A stretch of 64,000 nucleotides of DNA from Cyanophora paradoxa (Eukaryota; Glaucocystophyceae; Cyanophorales; Cyanophoraceae), in contig QPMI01000531.1 of NCBI GenBank assembly GCA_004431415.1, positions 1 through 64,000 of the forward strand, in the 5' to 3' direction. The stretch's first letter is position 1. Every line of letters starts with the position of its first letter. The position numbers were made by a program, and so were the translations under genes. Below, piece by piece: positions 51,730 to 61,724 of this stretch. The notes beneath the pieces were generated by a model. The model did not search any database, was not told the DNA's origin, and saw only the letters and a list, made by a program, of their open reading frames with translations.

Positions 51730-53530
51730 ATGGAGACGGCCCAGGTGATGGCCGAGTTCATCGGCCGGCCCTTCGCCTTCGGCAAGGTGACGGCCGACCT
51801 CGTCGTCCTGCACTTCAGGCCCGACGGTGCGCCGCCGGCGCCCGCCGCCGGGCCGCGCAGAGACAGCGCACCCGCTGCCGTGCAGCCTGCCCCCGCGCCG
51901 CGGCCGCGCACGCAACCAGCAGCTCCGTACGCGTGCGATGCACGCTGACCGGGCGACCCGGGCGCGGCCTCAGGGTTCCCCGAGGAGCGCATCGAGAGCG
52001 ACATCGTGCAGGGCGCGCCTCATCCGCCAGGCGACGTCCAGAGCCTCCCCGGCCACGAGGTGCGCTCGAACCCGGGGGCGCGGCGCGCGCCACCGGCGCC
52101 GGGGCGCCGGGCCTCACCGCGCGCGGGGGCGGCGGCGACAGGAGCACCACAGCTACTGGAACAACAAGCTCTCCAGCGGCGAGATCTTCAACGACGTACG
52201 GTGCGCGGCCGCGCGCCCTCCCAGGCCCCGGCCGGCCCCGCGGACGCCCCGGGGCAGGATGCTAGCGCTGAAGCACTGGGAGGTGGCGGAGGGGCCGCGG
52301 GGGCCCGCGCTGCGCCTCGAGCTCGCGTTCAACGACTACGTCTCCCACCGCACCCTCTCCTCCGTCTTCGCCGCCCTCCCCGACCACCGCCGCGAGGTGC
52401 ACACCAACCCGTCTCGCCCCCTCCGGCCGGCGCTGAGCACCCCCGGGGTACAGGAGCATCTCTCGAGCGAGCGGATTGCGCACTACGTCGACGGCGACGG
52501 CCTACCCCAGTCCCGCCTCCAGGCGCGGCCGTACCCCCCTCCGGCCCCGCCCCGCCCGTCTGAGCCGGCGGGACAGCCCTGTCCCCTCTTCTCCTCCTCC
52601 TTCGGCGTCAACGTCGTCGTCATCACCGCAGACGGAAAGGTGGGGTACAGCCCTTCACGCCCTTCCCAGGGGCGTACGGGGTCTGCGGGCCGCCGACGCC
52701 CCCCCCCCCCCCCCCCCCCCCCCCCGGGAGGCGGTGCTGGGGCGGCGGTCGGAGCGGGTGGCGGTGTACCCCGGGGGCATGGTGGCCGGGGTGGCGGAGG
52801 GCCTGGACGAGAGCGACGTGGGGGCGGGCGGGGGCGCCGCGGACGTCTACGGCGCCGTCACCCGCGGCCTCCACGAGGAGCTCGGCGTCCGCTGCAGGCG
52901 CCTTCCTCCTCCCCCTCCTCCTCCTCCTAGCCCCCCCTTCCTGACGGCGGCGCCGGCCCGCGCAGCGACGAGGAGCTGCGGGCGGCCTGCGACGTCTCCC
53001 TCACCGCCCTCTGCGTCACAACCGACCTCTACGACTTCTCGCGCGCCCCGCCCCGCCCCCGGGCCCTGTCGCCGCCCGCCCGGTGCTGATGCCGTGCGCC
53101 GCGCAGGTTGCTGGGGTACGCGCGGTTCAGGGAGGGGAGCGGGTGGACGGCGGCGAAGCTGCGGGGCTTCCGGACGCAGTCGGACAACGGGGCGGGGCCG
53201 GTGGTCGACGCCTGGGAGTTCGACCGCGTGCGCGGCCCCGGTCCCCGCCCCGCCCCGCTCCGGGCCCCGCCCCGGCCGAGCGGGCCGCACCCCCGCAGAT
53301 GGGATTCGTGGAGTTCACGCCGGAGGCCGTCGCCCGCCTCTGGCGCCAGCGCGGGTCCCCCCTCGCCTCCCCCGCGCGCGTCACGGCGCGCCCGGCCCCT
53401 GACTCTTGGGCGCGCGCGCAGGGAGACGCTGGTGCCGACGTCGCGGGCGGGCCTCGTCCTCGCCCTCCTCTCCTGCTACGAGCCCGCCCGCGTCTTCCAC
53501 GCTTTCTCCGCGCCTGGACCCGAACCATGA
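51730..53530 (+). CDS. Nudix-type hydrolase
   Basis: ATG 51730 (METAQVMAEFIGRPFAFGKV). Exons include EHLSSERIAHYVDGDGL, FGVNVVVITADGK and, at 52770-52895, VAVYPGGMVAGVAEGLDES and YGAVTRGLHEELGVR, which give a Nudix box (GX5E, then R-x-L-x-EELG) with a longer insert than the standard 23 residues. Later exons read LTALCVTTDLYDF, WEFDRV and MGFVEFTPEAVARLW; the last ends HAFSAPGPEP-stop. Nudix enzymes cleave nucleoside diphosphate derivatives; the substrate here is unknown. One intron contains a poly-C run of about 30 (52690-52723). Confidence 0.65.
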
Positions 53531-53658
53531 CCGCTGCTTGTACTTGTTTTCTTTCCTTGTATTTGTACGTATATGTGCAATTTCTATCGTACGCGGCAAC
53601 GTATATGACAGAGCTCCGAAAATTGCCATCGACGGCGTACCCCACCACAGAATTCAAA

Positions 53659-54055
53659 TAGGGATGTCCCTTGCAAGGAACCACCTTGCGTTTAAGGTGC
53701 GTTTTCGGGCGTTTGAGGTTACCTTGCCAAGGCAACAAGGTGGCTCAAGGCAAGGGCAAGGTCCGGCCATACAAAACTTTTGTATGGGAGACCCCCTACA
53801 CCGCGTACCCGTGCGGGTGCAACTATGACCGGATTGGTGGAAAACAGCTCTATTTGAACAAATCGACGTTACCGACTTGCTTAGCTCGAGTGTAAGATGC
53901 AGTTTTGCAGCTTAGGTCAAGTAGATTTTGATTTCATAACACGATTTGTATGGCGGAAAGTTTGTATGGCAGGACCTTAAGGGAACCTTGCCAAGGACAG
54001 AAGGCGGTCAAGGTCACCTTGCCAAGGACCGGAGGGGTACCAAGGCACATCCCTA
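53659..54055. mobile_element. 397-bp MITE-like element with TIRs and 8-bp target duplication
   Basis: Ends TAGGGATGTCCCTTG and, on the other strand, TAGGGATGTGCCTTG, are inverted repeats. Both sides are flanked by AATTCAAA (53651-53658 and 54056-54063). Inside, CCTTGCCAAGG-type palindromes recur, and there is no transposase. An 8-bp duplication points to the hAT or a related superfamily; the non-autonomous form needs an enzyme from elsewhere. It sits between the Nudix gene and the second F-box gene. Confidence 0.85.
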
Positions 54056-54147
54056 AATTCAAATCCGAGGCCTAGGGCAGCGGCAGTTAGCTCAAAGCCT
54101 TGAAGGCTGTAATACTGGCTTCCTAGTGCATCGCTTTGCAGCCGCAG

Positions 54148-56091
54148 ATGAAAAGGAAGGTTGAATGCGATGCGCAGCAGCCGCAGCAGCCGCAGTTGCT
54201 CGACCTGCCGGACGCGCTGCTGCTGCGCGTCTTCGAGCTCTCGGCCACGACTCGAGGCGGCGGCGAGGAGAGATCCGGACACATGCTGGGCGACATGATC
54301 GACGCGAAGTTCCGCGCCGTGTGCAGTGACAGCGCGCATTTGAACTCGGGCGGGAGCTGGGGCGGGAGCCCGGCGCGGGAGCTGCGGGTCGACCTGCGGG
54401 AGCTGTGCCGCCTGCGGGGCGTGTGCAGGAGGTTCGCGGAGGTCGTGGAGGCGGGCGGCAAGGCGCCGCCGGCGCGCCTCGTGGTCTCCTCCGACGAGGT
54501 CGAGGATCTGGACACCGTGTGCAAGGGCGCCGCCCGCGCGGGCGGGATCGAGGACCTCTACCTGAACATTGCCGAGGTCCGTGCCGCCGGGCCGCGGCCC
54601 GACGGTCCTCGGCTTCGCGTTCCGTTGACGACGGCCGTCCGGATCCGCATGCGCAGGGCGAGGTCGAGCCGGACACCATCCCGCTGGGGCCCCTCATCCG
54701 CTTCCACTCCCTTCGGGCCCTCCGCATAGGTCAATCGGATGGCATGCTGGAGCCTCTGAGGCCCGAGCACGTTCTGTCGCTGGCCGGCCTCCCCAACCTC
54801 ACCTCCCTCGACCTCACCGGCGGCTTCGCGGGCCTGCCGATCAGCGCTGCGGCCCTCTCCGCCATCGCGCGCTCGGGGCTCCCCCTCGCGGCCCTCCGGG
54901 CGCGCGTCAGCTGCGGCAAGGCCGCCGACGTCGCCAAGGTCTTCAAGGCCATCTCCGCAGGCTTCCCCGCCCTCCGGGAGCTCCTGCTCAGACTCCACGC
55001 CCGCTCCACACCAGCGCCGGCGACCATGTTGCCTCCCGACACCCTCGCCCCCCTCGCCTCTCTCTCTTCTCTTCGAGGTCCGCGCCTCCACGTGCTGCCG
55101 CGGCCTCTCCAGGCGGTGACGCCCGTGCAGCGCTCAGTCTGAACTATCTCGTGGGCCTCAAGTTCTCCTCCCTCGAGCCGCTCGCCCCCCTCTCCGAGCT
55201 CGAGCACCTCGCCGTGGAGATCAGCGACGGCCTCGACCTGCGCCCCATCTCCTCCCTCACCGGCCTCCGCTGTCCGCCCCGCCCCCGCCCCACCGCTCTT
55301 CCACCTCGAACCCCGCCGCAGCGCTGCGCTTGGACCGTGGCAATTGCAAGGACTTCTCGTTCCTCAAACCCCTCTCGCGGCTGGTGGCGCTCGCGCTCGA
55401 CACGCTCGAGCACCCGTCCCGGCTCCTCTTCCTCGCGCCCCGCCTGCGCTGCCTCAACCTGGACTACGAGGGCGAGGCCGCCGGCGCCCTCGCCGACACC
55501 CTCCTGCGCTTCACCGCACTGGAGGTGAGGCCGCCCAGCCATCGCAAGGCTCTCATCCCCCTCCGCCTGACCGCCCTCTCCGATCCGCAGGACCTCCAAC
55601 TCACAGCTGGCCTCGACTGCATGAGCGCCCTCTTCCAGCGGCCTCTGGCAGCCTGGAGGGGCCTCCGCGCCCTCGACATCTTCATTTGTGATTACGAATC
55701 CGACACGATTCAAATTCCGGCCGCAATTCTCTCGGTGCTGCCTTCCATGCGACTTCCTCCCGCGGCCGCGCCTCTTCTGACTTGCCCGCAGCGCATCGCC
55801 TCTGAGCTGACCGGCCTGCGGGAGCTGGCGGTGGGGGCCGAGCTACCGCTCCCCCTGCCGGCCGACGTTGCCGCCGCGTTCCGCGGCCGCCTGCGCCGCC
55901 TGCGGGCTGACGTGATCGATCCCGACTCCGACGACGCGAAGACCCTCGCCAGGCAGATCATCGAGTGGCAGGTGCGCCGGCTCGCCGCCGTGCTGCACGC
56001 CGGCCTCGCCCCGGCCCGGGCCCTGCGCTGACGCCGGCCGCAGAAGCTGCAGGAGACCCTCGGCGTTGAAGTGGTCCCGGTGTACAACTGA
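54148..56091 (+). CDS. F-box-like protein with leucine-rich repeats
   Basis: ATG 54148 opens MKRKVECDAQQPQQPQ, then LLDLPDALLLRVFELSA and, after an insert, LCRLRGVCRRFAEVV, an F-box interrupted by about 60 residues. LRRs follow: LIRFHSLRALRIGQSDG, LAGLPNLTSLDLTGGFAG, FPALRELLLRLHA, LSELEHLAVEISDGL, LKPLSRLVALALDTLEH, APRLRCLNLDYEGEA and LTGLRELAVGAEL. The last exon is KLQETLGVEVVPVYN-stop. Introns were placed at GT-AG with TGCGCAG or CGCAG acceptors. Probably an SCF substrate adaptor, as with the gene at 49420, but the two are not obviously recent duplicates. Confidence 0.7.
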
Positions 56092-56491
56092 GGCGGACTC
56101 GGTCGTGCAGGCCAGGCTGTGCATCGAGTTGGCATCGCGCTTGGCATTGAGTTGTCTCAACATCGAGGCTGTGCATTGCATTGAGCCCCAGTTGAGGCCA
56201 GGCTGTGCATCGAGTTGGCTTAAGCGCTTCTCTGCAGCTAGGGGGAAGCTAAGTGTGCGGGCCCCCCGACTCCCACGTGCACGCTGATCATGCTTAACTC
56301 GGTCATGATCATGAGATTTGTTGATCAAGCTAAAGCTATAGCACTATGCCCTCGTTGTTACTCCTGTGCAAACTTGGGTGGGGCGAGGAGGGGCACGCGC
56401 TGGGCCTGGGAGAGGAAGCTGCGCGAGACAAGCGACAGGACGTCGACGGAAGAGGGGGACGGGCGGGGCGACGGGCGGCGCCGGGTCAGGT
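56092..56491. other. intergenic with short direct repeats
   Basis: CAGGCTGTGCATCGAGTTGGC-like sequence occurs at about 56109 and 56200, with further TGTGCATTG and GAGTTGTCT words between. ATCATGATCATGA palindromes lie near 56300. No gene is seen. Confidence 0.5.
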
Positions 56492-58524
56492 CTAGGGGCG
56501 GGGGCCCGGGGCGGCCGCGGGGCGGGGGAGGAAGCCCTCGGGGAGCTTGACGGAGGGCCGGCGGCGCCCGGCCGCCGACTTGCCGGCCCCTGGGGGCCGC
56601 CCCGGGGCGGCCACGGGGGCGGCGGCGGGGTCGTAGAGGGCGGCGGCGGGGTCGGCGAGGGCGCGGAGCTCGGCGAGGGAGGCGGCGCGCAGGGCCGCCT
56701 CGCGCAGGGCCGCCCCCGCCGGGCCGTACCGCGCCAGGTACCATCCCGCGTGCTTCCGGAACGCCGGCACCGCCCCCGCTCCCCGCGCCCGCGGGGGGTT
56801 AGGCTCGGGCGGGGGGAGAGGGGGGTGTACGGGGCGGACCAGGCGGCCTCGCGGGCGGCGTGGTCGAGGGCGACGGCGAGGGCCTCCCCGAGGCGCGGCT
56901 CCGGCCCCGGGGGCGCCCCTCGAAGGCCGCCGCCAGGTCCCGGAACTGCGCGGGTAGGGCTCAGGCGCACGGGGGGGAGGCGCAGGGGGCCGGGGCGGGG
57001 CGGGGCGGGGCGGGACCAGCCAGGGGCGGCCGAGGCAGCCGCGGCCGACGACGACGCCATCGCAGCGCGTGGCGGCCGCCATGCGGAGCGCGTCCCCCGC
57101 CCCCCACACGTCCCCGTTCCCCAGCACGGGCACAGAGAGCGCCTCCTTCAGCTCCGCGATCGCCTGCGGGGGTACCCGCTCGAGGCATTGGGGGGGGGGG
57201 GGGGGGGGGAAGCGGGGGGTACGCGCCTCCCAGCGAGCGTCGCCGTCGTACATCTGAGCGGCCGTTCGCGCGTGCAGCGCAACCGCCGCGACGCCTGCGG
57301 CAGGGGCGTGAGGGGCGCCTGTACCCTCCCTCCCCGAAAAGGCGTACCCTCCTCCTGGGCGATGCGGCCGGCCTCGAGGAAGGTGAGGCGGTCCTCGTCG
57401 AGCCCCATCCGCATCTGCACCCCGGGCGTGAGGGGTACGGGAGAACAGAAGGGGCGGGGTCGGGGCGAGGCCGGGCCTTGATGGTGACGGGGACGGAGCC
57501 GCCGGCGCCGGCCTGCGGCGGGGCGGGGCGGGGAAGCGTCGGAAGCAAAGCGGAGGGCAGGGGAGGGGGGGAGCGGACGACGACGGCACGGAGGACGGAG
57601 CGGAAGAGGTCGGGGCGGGCGGGGATCGCCGACCCCGCCCCCTTCGACGTGATCTGCGCCGCCGGCGGGGGCGCGCGTGGGCGAGCCTCGGGGGGGCCGG
57701 CGCCCCGGGGCGGCCTCTCGGGCGGACCTTGGGCATTGGGCAGCCGAAGTTGATGTCGACGTGGTCCACCTGCGCGCGCGCGCAGGCCGCTGAGCCGCGC
57801 CGCGGGGCGCAGGGCCGAAAGGGGCGGGGCGGGGCGCACGCGGCCCTCGCCGACGAGGATGCGGGCGGCCTCGCCCATGGCGGCCGGGTCCGAGCCGGCG
57901 ATCTGCACGCTCCGCGGCGCCTCCGACGGGCCGAAGCGCGCCAGCTCCCACGTGCCCCGGTCGTTCCCCACCAGGCACGCCGCTGCCGCCCGGCCCGGCG
58001 CGGGACCGGTCGGAGGGCGGCCTCGCGAGGGGCGAGCGCCTCGGGCCGGGCCACGGGGCACCCTGGATCATCTCGCTGACGAACAAGCCTGGCACGGTGC
58101 CCTCCTCCTCCGCGGCGACGCCCTGAAGCATGAACTCGCGGCAGAGCGAGCGGAAGGGCGCGCCCGTGATCCCTGCGCGGCCGCGCTCGGCGCCGGGTGT
58201 ACACGATGCAGTGCCTGCGGTGCTGAGCTCACCCGCCATCGGTGCGAGAATGACTGGAGGCCACACGCGCAGCGCGCCGATCTTGAGCGGCTCTCGTCGT
58301 TCGACGGACCTCGCCGCGGCTTCGGGGACGGGTGGGGCGCTCGAAGGTGCATCCTGAGCGCTTCTACTCGCGCTTAAAGCGCACGGGCCGCGCCTCCGCT
58401 CCACCCGCCGTACGACGCGCTTGGCCGCGGGCGTTGCGAGCCTGGGTGGCGGCCGCGGCCACGCAGGTGGTGCGCGGCGGTCGACCAGGTCCTTCACGAG
58501 CGGGCCGGCGTGCACGAAGCCCAT
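56492..58524 (-). CDS. tRNA-dihydrouridine synthase (Dus family)
   Basis: Flavin enzyme that reduces uridine to dihydrouridine in tRNA D-loops. ATG 58524 opens MGFVHAGPLVKDLVDRR. The barrel starts with LKIGALRVWPPVILAPMAG, continues ITGAPFRSLCREF, PGLFVSEMIQG, RSVQIAGSDPAAMGEAA, VDHVDINFGCPMPK, KGAGSAIPARPDLFRSVL, SVPVTIKAR, MRMGLDEDRL, GVAAVALHARTAAQMY, LKEALSVPVLGNGDVWG and RCDGVVVGRGCLGRPWL. The C-terminal helical part includes FRKHAGWYLARYG. The tail is Pro/Ala-rich. One intron contains a poly-G run on + (57190-57208; poly-C in the sense strand). The long N-terminal extension may contain a missed intron. Confidence 0.85.
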
Positions 58525-58947
58525 CGGAGCGGGCGGGGACGGCGCTGCCCGAACTGCGGAGCTGCAAGCTAAGCACCGAGCGCTAACGACTAAGCTAGGG
58601 GCGGGGGCTTCTGCTGCTGAGCCTGCGAATCGCACGGTCCAATTGCAAGCCCGCCTCTGAGCCCGGGTCGAATCCGCCCGTGGGAGTTTCTCTTGAGAGG
58701 GGTCATCCAACGCGCGCGCTACCGCGCGCTCGCGCGATCGCGCCCTTCCTGTCAGCGCAGGCTCGAGCTCGGTTACGATTCGATTGACTCGATTCGAGCG
58801 CAAGCGCGCAGGACCGCATTCGGTCGAGTTTCCGGTCGAAAATTTTTCGCCAGCAGCGGGTTCGCACTGACTCCGTAGCCTGCAGCTGTCGGACCGACTC
58901 GGACGTCGCTAATCGTCGTCTAACTTTCGCCGCAGCTGCAACGCACG
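58525..58947. other. divergent upstream region, no gene seen
   Basis: Lies between divergent starts of the Dus and KH genes. It contains CGCGCGCT palindromic words near 58710-58740 but nothing coding. Confidence 0.4.
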
Positions 58948-61107
58948 ATGTTCCAGAGAGCTACGCTGACGATCTCGCTGCCGGCCGAGAAAGTGGGAGT
59001 GATCATCGGCAAAGGCGGCGCGACGATCAACGGCATCAAGGATAAGTCCGGCGCACGGGTCGCGATCGTAGGCACCGACGCCATCATTTCGGGCTCTTCT
59101 AAGGCAGTTGAGATTGCTGCTCGCCTGATCAATGTACGCCTTTCTGCTCGACGGGATCAGAAGTATGCAGCTAAATTTGAATTCCGGCGCGCGCTCGGTG
59201 CAGGATCATCTCGTCGTTCGCAAGGATGAGGGGCACGGTCGCCCCGAAAAGGCGAGCGTGCACAGCTTTGATTGGTGCCTCGATCTCTCTTGCATCTGAT
59301 CGATATCGATCACGGGCCGCGCAGGCGGTCGTCGTGCTCGACGTCAGCGCCAGCGATCTCTTCTCGGGTCCGCCGAAGCGCGTCGCGTTCGTTCGTTGCC
59401 CGCGGGCGTTCGAGGTCAACACGCACTCGCTGGGGCGCTCTCTGTTCGAGGCGCGCCTCGTGGAGCGGCGGGGCGCCGGCTCCTCCGTCGATTGGGAGCT
59501 GGAGCAGGCCACCGAGCGTGCCGCCTGCATGCAGCTCGCGGCTGCAGCGCCGGGCGGCGAGTCGGGAAGCTTTGCGCTGCAGTCCTCCCTCGAGGACGTG
59601 CTCGCGGGAGTCCGGGAGACGCTGCGCCGCCGCATGGTCGACCAACCCTTCGACGGCCGCATCAAGGCGCGCACGCGCAGTGCTCTAGCTCTGGGCTTTT
59701 GCTTTACGCTGACCGCGGTCGCGCAGGTCGTGATTCGCTTCGGGGCCCAGCTGTTCTACGCGCCGCCGGCCGCGAGGGCGGGCCTAGAGGGCTCCGAGCT
59801 CACGCCGTCCGAGTGGTGCAGGAAGACGGGCTTCTCGGCCAGCGGGGTGCGCGCCTGCGGGCTCCGCCTGCAATCGTCGGGACTGGCGGCGCGACCTGAG
59901 AGCCCCCCGCCTCCGCAGCTCCGCACCTCCTTCGCGAACCAGGCGTCGAGGGTAGGCGGCGCGCTGCGGCTCGAGCTCTCCTTGCGGGACGGCCCGAGCG
60001 CGCGGGGCAGGACCAGGTGCGGGACCTGGAGGAGCACCTGAGGGCCAGCGGCTTCTCCGTGCTCGAGGAGGACGTCCAGCGTGCGCCCCCGGCCCCGGCC
60101 CCGCCCCGCCCGGCGCGAGCATGGGACCCGCAGGGAGCAAGAAGACGCTCTCGCTGCACTACAAGCTGGACGGGACGAAGCGGAAGGCGACACTGCGGTG
60201 GGAGGCGGAGCGGGGCCGGTGGGAGGTCGTGCGCGGCGGCACCGAGGCCCGCAAGGAGTGGGTCATCGCCCTCGCCTCCGGTGCTCTGCGCCTCGGCCTC
60301 TGTCCATCTCCGTGGCTTGACACGGGGCGGGGCGGGGCGGCAGGGGCGGGGCGGCTGGACGCGCGGCTCATCTTGACGACGTCGAAAGAGGAGGCGGCGG
60401 AGCCCGAGGTCGTCGCCTTCGTGCGGGAGATCCAGGCCCGCCCGCCCCGTCTTAAGCTTCAGCGCCGTCGGCGTCTGTGGGGCCGGCGCCGCTGAGGGCG
60501 GGGGGGCATGCGCAGGGGCCGGGGGCGGGGCGGAGCGGGATCCCGACGGGCCCGGACGAGCTCTTCGTGCCGCGGGAGGGCGCCGGGGGCCGCCTCCAGG
60601 TCGACACCGCCCGCTTCAAGCGCCGCCGCCGCTACTCGTCCGCCACCCCCGCCCCCCCTCGAGCCTGGGGCCCGCCGCCGACCCGGGCGGGGCGGGGCGG
60701 GCAGGGACGGGGAGCGCAAGGTCTCGTTCACGGAGGCGCGCCCCGCCGCCTCAGGGGCCGGCACCGCCGGCCACGCGTACGGCGAGCCCACCACCGAGAT
60801 CGCCCTCTCCCGGCCCGCCCCGCCCCGCCCGCTAGCCCATAGCAGCTCCCGTCTCACTCGGATGCAGGATGGACTGGCGGGAGACGTTCAAGGGGCGCGG
60901 GTGGGAGGCCGGGGACGGGCAGCGCTGCTTCGACTGCGTCGCCGGCGAGGGGCGGGTGAGCTCGAGCGGCGGGCGGCGGCCCACTTCGAGCTTGCCCTCT
61001 GCCTAGGCCCCTGACGAGGGCGGCGCCGCGGGGGCCAGATCGAGGGGCTGCTGGAGGAGGCGCGCCGCCTCTCCCGCGCCGCTGGGCTCCACCGCCTCGC
61101 GCCCTGA
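58948..61107 (+). CDS. KH-domain RNA-binding protein, rest unrecognised
   Basis: Exon 1 (58948-59133) is a KH domain: TLTISLPAEKVGVIIGKGGA with the GKGG loop, INGIKDKSGARVAIVGTD and KAVEIAARLIN. Exon 2 (59204-59257, HLVVRKDEGHGRPEKAS) joins in phase to AVVVLDVSASDLFSG, followed by RVAFVRCPRAFEVNTHSLG, VVIRFGAQLFYAPPA, DLEEHLRASGFSVLEEDV, KKTLSLHYKLDGTKRKATL, ARLILTTSKEEAAEPEVV, DELFVPREGAGGRLQVD, MDWRETFKGRGWEAGDG and GLLEEARRLSRAAG before the stop at 61105. The remainder matches no family I know, so this is a KH fusion of unclear role. Confidence 0.65.
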
Positions 61108-61724
61108 CTCGGCGGTGCGACCCGGGCGCGTGCGGGTTTGAGCTAGTTAAGATCCCCGCACTGCGGCACCACCCTCACAGTCGTACAATCATGATCATGA
61201 TCAGTAAAAAGTAATCAGATTTCATGATGTTTCATGACGTGTATATCATTAGAGACTAGTACTCCTCTTCATTCAATTCTATAGCTACCGTACTAGCTAG
61301 TCGTGATCGTGATCATTCCAAACTCAGTGACTGGCGGGGTCGAGCTCCCAATGCCATGATGGAGAGCTCGCGCTTGAATTTCGGTAATTTGAATTCGGCG
61401 CACTGGCACCTATTTCCGGAATTAGGCAGATGCCGCAGTGCCGCACGGTGCTGCAAACTTGAAGCTTTCGCACACGCGTCGGTCCGTCTCGCGAAGCTCT
61501 CGTCCGTATACGTATACGTACGCCTCTCAATTTCTAATTCTGGAACGTTCAATAATGTGTACATCGCTCCCGCTAGGTCCTGCATCGATATAGCGAAGCG
61601 AGCGAATCGAGAATTTGCCGATAGGGTTTCCGCTCTTAGCGATCGAAATTCGCACGCGCTCGAATGAAGTCTACCGGAGCCACAGTAACTTGACTAAGCA
61701 GACGGGGCGCCTCCAGCGCTTACG
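61108..61724. other. intergenic, no gene seen
   Basis: AT-richer than its surroundings, with ATCATGATCATGATCA palindromes near 61190 and GTATACGTATACGTACG near 61507. A 103-codon frame on + (61356-61667) shows no domain. Confidence 0.4.
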
